64,000 nucleotides of DNA from Bordetella genomosp. 1 (GCF_002261335.1 NZ_NEVL01000003.1:310001-374000), one strand, 5' to 3'; shown: positions 1 through 8,368, numbered from the stretch's first letter. A program made the numbers and translations. The notes: generated by a model not told the origin, from the sequence alone.

Positions 1-2
1 CG

Positions 3-539
3 AAGCTGCTGCTGGCCGCCGGCGGATATCACGGCTTTAGCTACGCCGACATTTCCGAACGCGTGCGAATTGGAAAGCCCAGCATCCACCACCATTTCCC
101 GACCAAGGCAGATTTGGTATTGACGGTTGTCGCCCAGCATCGCGCGCAGGCACGGGCAGGCTTGTCGGCATTGGATGGCCATGTGCCGAATCCGCTGGAC
201 CGTTTGACGGCGTATACCGATTATTGGGCGAAATGCATCGGCGAGGGCACAATGCCGATGTGTATTTGCGCAATGTTGGCCGCTGAGCTCCCCATGATTC
301 CACAGGCAATCGCCGACGAGGTGCGCGCTTATTTTGGCGAGCTGAACGCGTGGATCGCCGGGGTGCTGGAGAAGGGCAGTGCCGCCGGGCAGTTTCGTCT
401 GCGCGACACGGCCGACGTGGAGGCGCAGGCATTCATGTCGTCGGTGCATGGCGCGATGCTCACGGCGCGCGCCTATGGCGACCCGAAGGTTTTCGCAACC
501 ATTTCTCGGGCAGCGATCGGGCAACTGACCACAGCTTGA
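3..539 (+). CDS. TetR-family transcriptional regulator, 5' end outside window
   Basis: The reading frame is open from the first complete codon in the window, so the true start lies upstream and only about 178 residues are visible. The N-terminal part carries the second half of a TetR helix-turn-helix: a Gly-Phe-x-x-x-x-x-Ile core, then KPSIHHHFPTKADL, the recognition-helix signature of the family. The rest is an alpha-helical ligand-binding domain of normal TetR length. A downstream GTG at 63 would cut the DNA-binding helix and is unlikely to be the start. An intrinsic terminator follows at 548-574, and a CAACTAGTTG palindrome lies between this gene and the membrane-protein gene at 668. It probably represses that gene; the ligand is unknown. 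Confidence 0.85.
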   Translation, partial: KLLLAAGGYHGFSYADISERVRIGKPSIHHHFPTKADLVLTVVAQHRAQARAGLSALDGHVPNPLDRLTAYTDYWAKCIGEGTMPMCICAMLAAELPMIPQAIADEVRAYFGELNAWIAGVLEKGSAAGQFRLRDTADVEAQAFMSSVHGAMLTARAYGDPKVFATISRAAIGQLTTA

Positions 540-547
540 TGTCTTAG

Positions 548-574
548 GCGCGCCTCGTGGGCGCGCATATTTTT
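548..574 (+). terminator. Intrinsic terminator after the TetR gene
   Basis: A 7-bp perfect GC stem (GCGCGCC at 548-554, GGCGCGC at 560-566) with loop TCGTG is followed by ATATTTTT. It sits 9 bases after the TetR stop codon, where a rho-independent terminator would be expected. Confidence 0.7.
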
Positions 575-582
575 CGATTCTC

Positions 583-604
583 AACCGATCAACTAGTTGG
601 TTGT
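583..604. promoter_or_regulatory. Probable TetR-family operator
   Basis: CAACTAGTTG (590-599) is a perfect 10-bp palindrome, flanked by AACC on the left and by GTTG continuing on the right. It lies between the TetR gene and the start of the membrane-protein gene at 668, the usual place for the operator of a local TetR repressor. The role is inferred from position and symmetry only. Confidence 0.4.
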
Positions 605-667
605 CAGTGGCTGGTCAAAGCGTGTTTTCGCCAGTGCCCGACACCCTCGACCCTGCAGGAGTTTTCC

Positions 668-1177
668 ATGCCTCATCCCATTTCAGCGCTCGGCGCGGCG
701 CACACCATCGTCAGCCTCATCCCCGCTGTGGTCGGCGCATACAGTTTCGCCCGCTACCGCGGCATCGATACCGCCACGCTGGCGGGAAAAATATATCTGG
801 GCGGCTTGATCGCGGCCGTTCTCACATCGTTTGGTTTATCGAGCTCAGGCGGGTTCAACGCGGGGCATGCGCTGGGCATTCTGGCCTTGATCTCGGTATT
901 CGGCGCGCTGGTCATAATGCGAATGCGGGCGTTCTCGCGTTCGCAGGTGTATCTCGCCCAACTGGGATTTTCGTTCAGCTTCTTCCTGATGTGGGTGCCC
1001 GGCATCGCGGAAACGCTGACTCGCCTGCCGCTTGCACATCCCCTGGCCGACGGGCCCCAGGCGCCGCTGGTACGCGGCGCACTCACGGTGTGGTTGGGCC
1101 TGTTCTTGATTGGCGCAATCGCACAGCAATTTTGGCTGCGGTCGCAGCGTCGCATCCGCATCGAAGCAAACCGCTGA
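668..1177 (+). CDS. Small integral membrane protein, about four TM segments
   Basis: A 169-residue protein with hydrophobic stretches near residues 8-25, 37-55, 60-80, 92-112 and 132-155, consistent with four or five membrane spans. It ends in a basic tail (LRSQRRIRIEANR). The reading frame is open upstream to 557, but ATG 668 is preferred because GCAGGAG lies 7 bases before it and the upstream codons look non-coding. It follows the TetR gene after a terminator and a palindromic operator candidate, so it is probably the gene that regulator controls. I do not recognise the family. Confidence 0.7.
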   Translation: MPHPISALGAAHTIVSLIPAVVGAYSFARYRGIDTATLAGKIYLGGLIAAVLTSFGLSSSGGFNAGHALGILALISVFGALVIMRMRAFSRSQVYLAQLGFSFSFFLMWVPGIAETLTRLPLAHPLADGPQAPLVRGALTVWLGLFLIGAIAQQFWLRSQRRIRIEANR

Positions 1178-1231
1178 GCCACCCGAGCACCGGTATTCCC
1201 CCTCGATGCGAAATTCAATCTGGAGAGCCTT

Positions 1232-1819
1232 GTGAATACGAGCAGTGTGGAGGCGATTGGAAGACCACGGATCGACACCCTCCAGAATTTCTATCTGGAA
1301 GAGCGCGTGCGTGCGCAGATGCGCGCGGAACGTCGTGAGTACGCGCACGTCGCGGCACGCATGGGTGCGGAGGCCACAGAAGCTGCATGCGTGGCAATGC
1401 CGTTCACAGCACAATCGCAGGCGGGCGAGGGTGCAGGGCCTTCGGTGGACGCGCTGCGAAATGACTTTGCCGCGCACTGTCTGCAACGCGCCATACAGGC
1501 TTTCCATGAACAGCTGGCGCGTCTCGATGCGCGGGCGGCGGAAGTCGACCATGCGGCGCGAGACGAGCAGTCGCTGCTCCAGGCCCGCGCCGCTGCGGCC
1601 CAAGACCTCGGCACCATCGAAGGCCTGTCGCCACTCCAGCCTTACCGGTCCGCGGCAGTTTGGCCTATGCTTTCCACGCCGGCGCCGGAGGCCGTTTTCG
1701 GAAGCGGCGCGTTGCGGGTAACAGCGGTCGACGCCTCCGCCTCGCTGCGTGGAAGCACGGACCGCAGCCCGCGCCCCATGACGCCAGTCGTCGCTGAACA
1801 TCGCAAAAATGCAGTCTGA
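1232..1819 (+). CDS. Hypothetical protein whose C-terminus is encoded by a repeat
   Basis: A 195-residue frame beginning at GTG 1232, with GGAG about 7 bases upstream. Codon use is GC-rich at third positions, which favours a real gene. The first 50 residues are charged and helical; the middle (residues 65-125) is rich in Ala, Arg and Gln, as in a coiled coil. No known domain was recognised. The last codons (HRKNAV and the stop) come from a copy of the 21-bp dispersed repeat (1805-1827), so the original C-terminus may have been replaced by repeat insertion. An antisense frame overlaps but looks like a shadow. Confidence 0.5.
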   Translation: MNTSSVEAIGRPRIDTLQNFYLEERVRAQMRAERREYAHVAARMGAEATEAACVAMPFTAQSQAGEGAGPSVDALRNDFAAHCLQRAIQAFHEQLARLDARAAEVDHAARDEQSLLQARAAAAQDLGTIEGLSPLQPYRSAAVWPMLSTPAPEAVFGSGALRVTAVDASASLRGSTDRSPRPMTPVVAEHRKNAV

Positions 1820-1871
1820 CTCCTTTTCCGCGGCGGCGCGGCAGCCGATTTAAGGTGTCAGACTACAATTT
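1805..1871. repeat. Repeat group A: one inverted pair
   Basis: One copy lies in reverse orientation at 1805-1827 (core GCAGTCTGACTCC). A second lies in forward orientation at 1851-1871 (core GGTGTCAGACTACAATTT). They are separated by 23 GC-rich bases and form an inverted pair. This family recurs as groups B, C, D1 and D2. Confidence 0.85.
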
Positions 1872-2170
1872 CGGGTCGCGGCGAGGCGCGTGTGGCGCAT
1901 CGCGACGGCAGGCCAACTGCGGCGACGGCCTACGCCGCACTACGCCGCTGTACGCCGCAGTGCGCGGCAGCCCGGGACAATCCCATCATCGATGCCAGAG
2001 TGAGCCGCCCGCGTCTCGGCGGTGGGCTACAGTGCTTCTGGTTCTCGCGAGACGCCCGGGCCGAGCCGCAATGCCCGCGAGATTCGTTTCCCGCGTGCCG
2101 AGCGGATATCGACACGATCCGCCGCACGCCCGAGAGACGGCACGAATATGAAAGCAGGAGTAGTACAGCA

Positions 2171-2671
2171 GTGAACGATACCCACGATTTGGACCTGGAT
2201 GACCCGCAAGACAGCAAGGAGCAGAGCGCTCGGCTGTGGCAGGACGACGGCTGGACGGCCCGGGTCATCAAGAATGAAGACGACGACGGCTGGGCCGTCG
2301 AGATGACCAAGGACGGTCAGGCCGAGCCGGCCCTCGTCGGCCCCTGGACGATGGGCCGCGACAAAAAGAATCCCAAGCCGCTCGACTCGCCCGCGTTCAT
2401 CACGCTGGTAAAGACCGCCAACGAGGTGCTGCGTCGTCACGAACAGCAGCTGCACGCCACCTTGCACAAAAGCGTCAAGATCGACACTGCCGAAGGACGG
2501 CTGACGATCAAGCTAGACATCGTGCCAGACGATGACGAGCCCTATGCCATCTTGAGTGCCTACGACGAACTGGGCGAGGAACTGGCCAAGATCCAGGTCG
2601 CACCGAACTACAAGTTGAGCGTGCAACGCGCGTCGGACTGGGCGAGCGGCGGTTTCGGCCGACAAGGCTGA
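2171..2671 (+). CDS. Conserved hypothetical acidic protein
   Basis: A 166-residue soluble protein starting at GTG 2171, with GCAGGAG about 10 bases upstream. The frame stays open to 1892, but the upstream stretch is low-complexity Arg/Ala and overlaps repeat group A. The N-terminus is very acidic (DLDLDDPQDSKEQS). It is followed by a compact domain with Trp-rich motifs (WQDDGWTARV, DDGWAVEMTKDGQ, PWTMGRDKKNPKPL) and a C-terminal beta-rich part. It looks like a conserved proteobacterial family of unknown function; no catalytic motif was seen. Repeat group B starts 80 bases downstream. Confidence 0.7.
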   Translation: MNDTHDLDLDDPQDSKEQSARLWQDDGWTARVIKNEDDDGWAVEMTKDGQAEPALVGPWTMGRDKKNPKPLDSPAFITLVKTANEVLRRHEQQLHATLHKSVKIDTAEGRLTIKLDIVPDDDEPYAILSAYDELGEELAKIQVAPNYKLSVQRASDWASGGFGRQG

Positions 2672-2751
2672 TTCGCTGACCGGCGCACGTGCGTGCGTCG
2701 GTTCTTGCCGGGCGTTCCTGGGCGTCCAACGCCAGACTCGCAGCGCACCGG

Positions 2752-2904
2752 AAAAATGCAGTCTGACACCTTTTCGCTGCGCAGGCGCGCTTCAGAAAAT
2801 GCAGTCTGACTCCTTTTCGGTGGCGCCCGGATTCCAAAAAAATGCAGTCTGACACCTTTTCGCGGCGTGGATGCGTCTCGTGAAAATGTAGTCTGACTCC
2901 TTTT
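2752..2904 (-). repeat. Repeat group B: four reverse copies at 43-44 bp period
   Basis: The four copies start at 2752, 2796, 2838 and 2883. Their GCAG (GTAG in the last) cores lie at 2758, 2801, 2844 and 2888, a period of 43, 43 and 44 bp. Spacers are 20-22 bp, GC-rich and all different. The copies alternate between ...TGACACC and ...TGACTCC. The group occupies most of the 438-bp gap before the TonB receptor. Between 2905 and 3110 I see no gene, only the leader of the receptor. Confidence 0.9.
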
Positions 2905-3110
2905 CTTGATGCCTTCTCGGCTCCTTCGCGTTTTTGTCCTCCTGGCGGGGGGAAACGGCTGGCGCGGCGGCGCGGCCAGCGGAGGTGCGAGCCTCGTGCG
3001 TGTCGATACATGTTGTTGCAAGTGATGGTGCGTCTACCTGATCCCTTTTTCTTTCTTAAGGGTCATGTCAGGTAAGCACACCTCTTACAACGACACAGGA
3101 ACCCTCGACC

Positions 3111-5312
3111 ATGCACGTTGCCGCGTCGCATCACTGCGCCAACACCCCTGCGTACCGCCGCACCCGCTTCGCGAGCGCGATGGGCGCCGCCTTCATGATG
3201 ATGGCCGCGTCGGCCGCCATGGCACAAGCCCAGTCTTCCGCCACGGCCGACGCCTCGACGCTGCCGGCGGTCACCGTGACGGCGCCCGCGCTGAACGAGT
3301 TGCCGGAAGCGTATGCCGGCGGCCAGGTCGCGCGCGGCGGCAGCCTGGGCATCCTGGGCTCGGGCGACGTGATGGACATTCCGTTCAGCACGACCAACTA
3401 CACCTCGCAGATGCTCGAGGACCAGCAGGCCCGCACGCTGGCCGACGTGGTCGTGAACGAATCGTCGGTGCGCGTGATGACCTCGACGGGCAGCTTCAGC
3501 GAAGACTTCCAGATCCGCGGCTTCAACGTGCCCAGCGGCGACATCGGCTTCAACGGCCTGTATGGCCTGACCTCGTCGAACCGCATGCCCGCCGCGCTGA
3601 TGGAGCGCGTGGAAGTGTTGAAGGGCCCCGGCACGCTGATGTATGGCATCAGCCCGACCGGCAGCGTGGGCGGCAACATCAACATCATCACCAAGCGTGC
3701 TGGCGACGAGCCGCTCACGCGCCTGACCACGACCTACGAAAGCAAGTCGATCCTCGGCACGCATCTCGACGTGGGACGCCGCTTCGGCGACGAGAACCAG
3801 TGGGGCATCCGCGTGAACGGCCAGTATCGCAACGGCCAGACCAGCCTCGACAACGGCCGCCAGGAATTCGGCCTGGGCGCGCTCGCGCTGGACTACCGCT
3901 CGCCCAAGCTGCGCTGGTCGCTGGATGCCTACTCGCAGCGTGAGAACGTCGACAACTTCCGCGCCCAGACGGGCTTCGCGCCGGGGATTCCGTACCTGCC
4001 GTCGGCCCCGTCGGGTCACCGCGCGATCTATGATGGCGCCGATCTGCTGGTGTTCGATTCGGTGGTGGCCTCGCGCCTGGAGTATGACCTGACCGACAAC
4101 CTGATGGTGTATGCCGCCGCCGGCTATCGCTATGGCGGCAGCGAGCAGGACTTTCCGTCTGCGCGCACCATCAACGGCCTGGATCAACACGGCAATTTCC
4201 GCGTGACCAACGCCTGGTACGACGCCTACTCGCGCAACAAGACCGGCGAGATCGGTGCGCGCGCCAAGTTCGATACCTTTGGCGTGAAGCACACGCTGTC
4301 GGTGTCGGGATCGCTGTTGAAGATGGAAGCCGGCAGCTTTTTCCTGTCGGCACCGGCCAGCTCCGCGCAGAACTCCAACATCTATGATCCGGTGCGGCTC
4401 ACGCCGATGACCGGCGATCGCAGCACGCCGACGAAGAACTCGGAAACCGAGCTGTCGAGCCTGGCGCTGACCGACACGCTGTCGTTCGCCAACGACCGCA
4501 TCCTGCTGACGGGCGGCCTGCGTCACCAGAACGTGAAGCTGGAGAACTTCAACGCGGCCGGCAGCGTGACCTCGAAGTATGACGAGAGCGCCGTGTCGCC
4601 GCTGGCCGGCATCGTGCTCAAGCCGTGGGAGAACGTGGCCCTGTACGGCAACTTCACCTCGGGCCTGAGCCGGGGCGGCACCGCGCCGGCCACGGCCGCC
4701 AACGCGGGCGAAGTCTTCGCGCCGTACAAGTCCAAGCAGTACGAAGCGGGGATCAAGGTCGATTGGGGCAAGGTGATGACGACGGTGTCCGTGTTCCAGG
4801 TGGACCGGCCCAATGCCATTACCGATCCGGTGTCGAACGTCTACAGCTTCGACGGCGAGCAGCGCAACCGCGGTCTGGAACTGGCCGCCGTCGGCGAGAT
4901 CACCCGCGGCCTGCGCGTGATGGCCAGCGCCACGTTCTACGACGCCAAGCTGAGCGAGACCGCCGGCGGCGTGAACCAGGGCAATCGCGCGCCGGGCGTG
5001 CCCAAGCGCACCTATAACCTGGGCGTGGACTGGGACATCCCGGGCGTGCAGGGCCTGAGCGTAAACGCGCGCGCGATCCACACCGCCTCGTCGCCCTATG
5101 ACGCCGAAAACACGCTGACGCTGCCGTCGTGGACCCGCTACGATCTGGGCGCGCGCTATCGCACCGAGATCATGGGCAAGCCGGTCACGTTCCGCGCCAA
5201 CGTCGAGAACCTGTTCAACAAGAACTACTGGCTCTCGAGCAGCACGCTGCTCACCGTCGCCACCGCGGCCGCACCGCGCACCTTCCTGCTGTCGGCACAG
5301 ATCGACTTCTGA
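3111..5312 (+). CDS. TonB-dependent siderophore receptor
   Basis: A 733-residue outer-membrane receptor. A signal peptide covers about residues 1-39 (hydrophobic core AMGAAFMMMAASAAMAQA). There is no STN signalling domain, so transcription through a FecIR-type relay is not expected. The plug domain (about 75-200) has the usual QIRGF and VEVLKGPGTLMYG motifs, followed by NINIITKRA. The rest is a 22-strand barrel ending in an aromatic residue (SAQIDF). ATG 3111 has CAGGAA upstream. The length suits a ferric-siderophore receptor of the CirA/FhuE/FpvA type, but the ligand cannot be read from sequence. No transport genes adjoin it. Repeat groups B and C flank it, and a strong terminator follows. 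Confidence 0.93.
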   Translation: MHVAASHHCANTPAYRRTRFASAMGAAFMMMAASAAMAQAQSSATADASTLPAVTVTAPALNELPEAYAGGQVARGGSLGILGSGDVMDIPFSTTNYTSQMLEDQQARTLADVVVNESSVRVMTSTGSFSEDFQIRGFNVPSGDIGFNGLYGLTSSNRMPAALMERVEVLKGPGTLMYGISPTGSVGGNINIITKRAGDEPLTRLTTTYESKSILGTHLDVGRRFGDENQWGIRVNGQYRNGQTSLDNGRQEFGLGALALDYRSPKLRWSLDAYSQRENVDNFRAQTGFAPGIPYLPSAPSGHRAIYDGADLLVFDSVVASRLEYDLTDNLMVYAAAGYRYGGSEQDFPSARTINGLDQHGNFRVTNAWYDAYSRNKTGEIGARAKFDTFGVKHTLSVSGSLLKMEAGSFFLSAPASSAQNSNIYDPVRLTPMTGDRSTPTKNSETELSSLALTDTLSFANDRILLTGGLRHQNVKLENFNAAGSVTSKYDESAVSPLAGIVLKPWENVALYGNFTSGLSRGGTAPATAANAGEVFAPYKSKQYEAGIKVDWGKVMTTVSVFQVDRPNAITDPVSNVYSFDGEQRNRGLELAAVGEITRGLRVMASATFYDAKLSETAGGVNQGNRAPGVPKRTYNLGVDWDIPGVQGLSVNARAIHTASSPYDAENTLTLPSWTRYDLGARYRTEIMGKPVTFRANVENLFNKNYWLSSSTLLTVATAAAPRTFLLSAQIDF

Positions 5313-5369
5313 CGGATGTGGACGTCGGCCCGGTGTCGCGCACGCCGGGCCGGTGAATGCCAGAAACGA

Positions 5370-5409
5370 AAGGCCGGAGATCGCTGGATCTCCGGCCTTC
5401 TTCTTTTTT
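5370..5409 (+). terminator. Strong intrinsic terminator after the TonB receptor
   Basis: A perfect 13-bp stem (AAGGCCGGAGATC at 5370-5382, its complement at 5387-5399) with a GCTG tetraloop is followed by CTTCTTTTTT. It lies 57 bases after the receptor stop codon. Confidence 0.93.
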
Positions 5410-5453
5410 GGGGCGACATCGGAATCATGCACCGGCACCGTCGCCGCCCAAAC

Positions 5454-5755
5454 AAAGGTGTCAGACTACATTTTTCCGTGTCCGACCAATCACAAGAAAG
5501 GTGTCAGACTGCATTTTCGCGAACCGCCGCTCCAAGAACAAAGGTGTCAGACCGCAATTCCTGTGGGCCGCGGCGCCGTGAAAAAGGAGTCAGACTGCAA
5601 TTATTTGGTGCTGAGCTGAAGGTGTTCGGAGCGTCTGTTTGCGGGCCCGTCGCGGTTCGATGCCTGGAAATTGCAGTCTGACACCTCTGATTGGTGCAAC
5701 GACGAAATTGCAGGCTGACACCTTTCTTTAAATTGCAGTCTGACACCTTTCTTTT
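5454..5755. repeat. Repeat group C: four forward copies facing three reverse copies
   Basis: The forward copies start at 5454, 5497, 5540 and 5583, an exact 43-bp period. The third and fourth are diverged (GACCGCAATT; AAAGGAGTCAGACTGCAATT). About 66 bases later come three reverse copies with cores at 5673, 5710 and 5735. Their spacing, 37 and 25 bp, breaks the 43-bp rule, and they carry GCAATTT instead of GCATTTT in the AT-rich half. The group fills the gap between the receptor terminator and the minus-strand gene at 5775; no gene is seen in it. Confidence 0.9.
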
Positions 5756-5774
5756 GGGCGAGGTCGGAGCGGGT

Positions 5775-6170
5775 CTAGTCGAACGACCACCACAGCTCAA
5801 GCAAAAAGTAGCGGTTGTCTGACAGCCGGGCCATGTGGAGGTCGGCATTCATGATGTGGCCGTCGTTCTGGTAGTACCAGAGGAATGCGTCGACGCCGAG
5901 ATCCGTGCGGAGTGCGTCGATCAAGGCGTGCGCCGCGCTCTGCGGGTCGGGCCGCAGCGTGCCGAACTCGCCCTCGGCCGCCTGCAGCCATATCGCAAGC
6001 TCGTCCATGTCCAGCGGGCCCGCCGTGGGCGTGCGACGGGGATCATTGAAGCGTGTGTGGGCCTGGTGCGCCGCCTCGGTGTAGGTCCACAGCGTGCCTC
6101 CTTCCGGAAACGCTGCGTGCGAGCGGGCACAGTGGCGGTCCAGGAGGTCGAGGGTGCGCGGTGACAGCAT
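5775..6170 (-). CDS. Hypothetical protein, 131 residues
   Basis: A soluble protein starting MLSPRTLDLLDRHCARSH and ending in the aromatic-rich LLELWWSFD. It has a mixed alpha/beta composition, several conserved-looking motifs (GTLWTYTEAAHQAHTRFNDP, FLWYYQNDGHIMNADLHMA), no signal peptide and no membrane span. The full length between start and stop reads as coding on the minus strand. The stop lies 20 bases from the last repeat of group C. I do not recognise the family. Confidence 0.6.
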   Translation of the reverse strand: MLSPRTLDLLDRHCARSHAAFPEGGTLWTYTEAAHQAHTRFNDPRRTPTAGPLDMDELAIWLQAAEGEFGTLRPDPQSAAHALIDALRTDLGVDAFLWYYQNDGHIMNADLHMARLSDNRYFLLELWWSFD

Positions 6171-6382
6171 CGTGGGGTGGGGCGAGAGGTAAGGGGCGCA
6201 ATGCTGGCCCGGGGGAGGAGAATCGTTGCGCGTAGCGATATGTGCGACCGTTCGACCTCAGCAGATCATCGCGCGCAGCACGTGAGACCTGCGTGATCGT
6301 TGCGGCAGCAACGAATGGTCGCGCAGACAATGACGGAAGGTGAGTCAACAACGTCCGCCGCGGCCATCATGGTCTTGGGGGC

Positions 6383-6919
6383 TCACGGGACGAGCGAGAA
6401 TATCGAGGCGGGCACGGCTTTTCCATGCAGCTGGATGCGATTTCGTGCAACGCCCTCGAACTCCGCGCCAGCCTTGCGCGCGACAGCCTCGCTCGGCGTA
6501 TTGCCCACCGCCACCACGATTTCCACGCGTTGCATGCCGAGCGTGTCGAACGCATACGGAACGAGCGCCTGCACCGTGCGCGAGGCAATGCCTTGGCGCT
6601 GTGCCGACTGCTTGACCCAATAGCCCAGGTTGCAGAGCAGGTTGTGGCGCTGGATCGCGTTTAGCCCCGCGCCGCCCAGCAGCTCGCCGGTCGAGGCGGA
6701 GAATATCCCCACCTCATAAGCGGTCTGGCGCCGCTTGCCCGAGCGACACTGGCTGAACCAGGCGAGCGCGTCGAGCTCCGAAAACGATGAATTGCACCAC
6801 GACATCCAGCGACCGACCGTATCGACGGACTCCCGTGCGGCGCGCGCGAAATTGGCAGCATCGGTGCTGCGAAAACTCCGGAAAACGAGCCCTGCGTGCG
6901 TGATCGGCTGCATCGCCAT
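6383..6919 (-). CDS. GNAT-family N-acetyltransferase, RimJ/RimL type
   Basis: A 178-residue acetyltransferase that would transfer an acetyl group from acetyl-CoA to an amine, as in RimJ/RimL-type protein or small-molecule acetylation. Typical features are the N-terminal LVFRSFRSTDA beta strand, the central GYWVKQSAQRQGIASRTVQALVPYAF segment (residues about 108-134) with the acetyl-CoA pyrophosphate-binding Q-x-x-G-I-A loop, and VEIVVAVGNTPSEAVARKAGAEFEG near the C-terminus. Length is normal for the family. It stands alone on the minus strand; the substrate is unknown. Confidence 0.88.
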   Translation of the reverse strand: MAMQPITHAGLVFRSFRSTDAANFARAARESVDTVGRWMSWCNSSFSELDALAWFSQCRSGKRRQTAYEVGIFSASTGELLGGAGLNAIQRHNLLCNLGYWVKQSAQRQGIASRTVQALVPYAFDTLGMQRVEIVVAVGNTPSEAVARKAGAEFEGVARNRIQLHGKAVPASIFSLVP

Positions 6920-7300
6920 CTCTCAAAATCGGTTTCTCCTGCATCATACCTAAGGCGCGTTCGCCCAGCGCCGGCGGTCAGGATCCGGGACGCATCAATG
7001 CAGTGCGAGTCCATTGCGATGGTCTGACCGCATTCTTGCGGCGGCGTGTCGTCGGTGCGGGAATCGAACACTCATGCGTGGCTACGGCGTCGGCGCGAGC
7101 CCGTGCCCCAAGCCTGGTCCGCGCTCGCGCCCGCGCCTGACTCCGCCCTTACACGGACGCCATGATGTTGGAACGTCCTGTCACAGGAGGCCGGCATCGG
7201 GTCGGGTAAGCTTGCGGCGATTTTGATCGGGTGTGCGCGCAACGAATTGCATGCGCAAGCAACCCCTTCGCTTTCCCGGCAACTCTTGGATCGACTCCCT
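6920..7300. other. Gene-poor interval
   Basis: The 381 bases between the acetyltransferase start and the SMI1/KNR4 start carry no frame with convincing codon use, no tRNA fold and no terminator. GGTCTGACCGCATTCTT at about 7020 faintly resembles a decayed copy of the dispersed repeat, but it differs at too many positions to call. Confidence 0.4.
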
Positions 7301-7852
7301 ATGGCAAATCCCCCCATCCTGGACGAAATGTGGGCCATCCTCGGCCCGGTCGACATCAAGGACTTCGAGGTCGTGGCGGGCGCGGCCGAGGCGGAACGCT
7401 TCGACGCGTATGAGGCCAGACTGGGCTTCAAGCTGCCCGACGCGTTCCGCGATCTGAGCCTGTCCAAGCTGGGTGGTGTGTACGTGACGGCGCGCGAGGA
7501 GCATTGGCCGGAGGCCAAGCTCTATGACGTCGGTCCGGCCTGGACCTTCTGGCGGGGCGTGATGGTGTTCGGGCTGGCCCCCGACGTGCCCGACAGGCTC
7601 AACCTCGAAGTGATGCTGGATCGCGTTCGCGAGCAGGAGATCAGCGACTTTGCGCCGGTGCTGAAGGTGGAAGGAGATTCGCGGCTGTATGGCTTCCGGC
7701 CTGACCAGACCGTGGCCGTGTTCGACGGCTACGAGCTGGAGGATGAATCGGCCGAGTCCTTTGCCGCGCTGTACCGACGCGAGATCGGCGATCTGCTTGA
7801 GCGATTCGCCGACATGAAGGCATTGCAGGCCAAGCGTGCGCGCAAGGGCTGA
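7301..7852 (+). CDS. SMI1/KNR4 (SUKH) family protein
   Basis: A 183-residue protein of the SUKH superfamily, whose bacterial members often act as immunity proteins against contact-dependent or polymorphic toxins. The signature is FDAYEARLGFKLPDAFRDLSLSKLGGVYV (the E-x-x-L-G-x-x-L-P-x-x-[FY] motif) near residues 36-66, then a beta-rich middle and a charged C-terminus. ATG 7301 (MANPPILDE) is preferred over the upstream GTG-type starts because the upstream residues do not fit the family. No toxin gene adjoins it, so it may be an orphan immunity gene. A second SUKH protein lies at 11823. Confidence 0.8.
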   Translation: MANPPILDEMWAILGPVDIKDFEVVAGAAEAERFDAYEARLGFKLPDAFRDLSLSKLGGVYVTAREEHWPEAKLYDVGPAWTFWRGVMVFGLAPDVPDRLNLEVMLDRVREQEISDFAPVLKVEGDSRLYGFRPDQTVAVFDGYELEDESAESFAALYRREIGDLLERFADMKALQAKRARKG

Positions 7853-7953
7853 GCAGGCAGGCGCGGGTTCACCGGGCGTCGTCGGCGCCGGGGAGCCCCA
7901 GCAGGCTGGTCTGGCTTACAAGGAAACCAGCGTTGAACGATCGAGGAACGTCG

Positions 7954-8337
7954 ATGATCCGAGTCTTGAGCGGTTTTGCCTTTTTTGCCGTTGCCGCCGT
8001 GGCGAGCGCCGCGTCTTCGGTGGATTATGACGCCCGTTACGACCTTTGCCTGACCGAGGCTGGAGGGGCGAACAATACTTCGGTGCTGAATTGCTCGGGG
8101 TCGGTGAATGCCGACGTCAAGGCCGAGATGAATACGCTCTACGACAAGCTGCACACGCGCCTCGTGGGCGAATCGGTTGCGGACGCAGACAAGCTGGAGG
8201 CGACCCAGAAAGCCGTGTATCGCAACGGTCAGTGCGACCTCGCCCCGTCGTACGTGGGATCGCCCATGTACGGCTATTGTCCGCTGATGCTGAACATTCA
8301 GCGCGTGAAGGAGTTGCGCGAGCTGTTGGGCGAGTGA
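7954..8337 (+). CDS. Secreted lysozyme-inhibitor LprI-like protein
   Basis: A 127-residue protein with a signal peptide of about 20 residues (MIRVLSGFAFFAVAAVASA, cleavage before ASSVDYD). The mature part has paired cysteines in the DLCLTEAGG, LNCSGS, GQCDLAP and GYCPLM segments. This pattern matches the LprI N-terminal (DUF1311) fold, a small disulfide-bonded periplasmic domain found in lysozyme inhibitors. ATG 7954 is chosen because GAGGA lies 8 bases upstream; the earlier TTG (7933) would put a charged extension before the signal peptide. It lies next to the SUKH and FRG genes, in an accessory stretch. Its actual target is not shown by the sequence. Confidence 0.72.
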   Translation: MIRVLSGFAFFAVAAVASAASSVDYDARYDLCLTEAGGANNTSVLNCSGSVNADVKAEMNTLYDKLHTRLVGESVADADKLEATQKAVYRNGQCDLAPSYVGSPMYGYCPLMLNIQRVKELRELLGE

Positions 8338-8368
8338 GCCTCGGGCGCTCCGAGCGCGCGCCGGAAGG

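Noticed and set aside
845-1801. Minus-strand ORF of 318 codons opposite the 668 and 1232 genes
   Set aside because: Composition is His/Arg-rich without motifs, and no ribosome-binding site was seen. The plus-strand genes have better codon use.
3063-5438. Long minus-strand ORF of 791 codons
   Set aside because: It lies wholly opposite the TonB receptor gene, has no family motifs, and arises from GC-rich third positions read on the wrong strand.
7018-7036. Decayed copy of the 21-bp repeat
   Set aside because: GGTCTGACCGCATTCTT aligns only with gaps and several mismatches; chance similarity is likely.
7040-7075. tRNA 3' part
   Set aside because: GCGGGAATCGAACACTC recalls a T-arm on the minus strand, but no acceptor, D-arm or anticodon arm can be paired in the surrounding bases.
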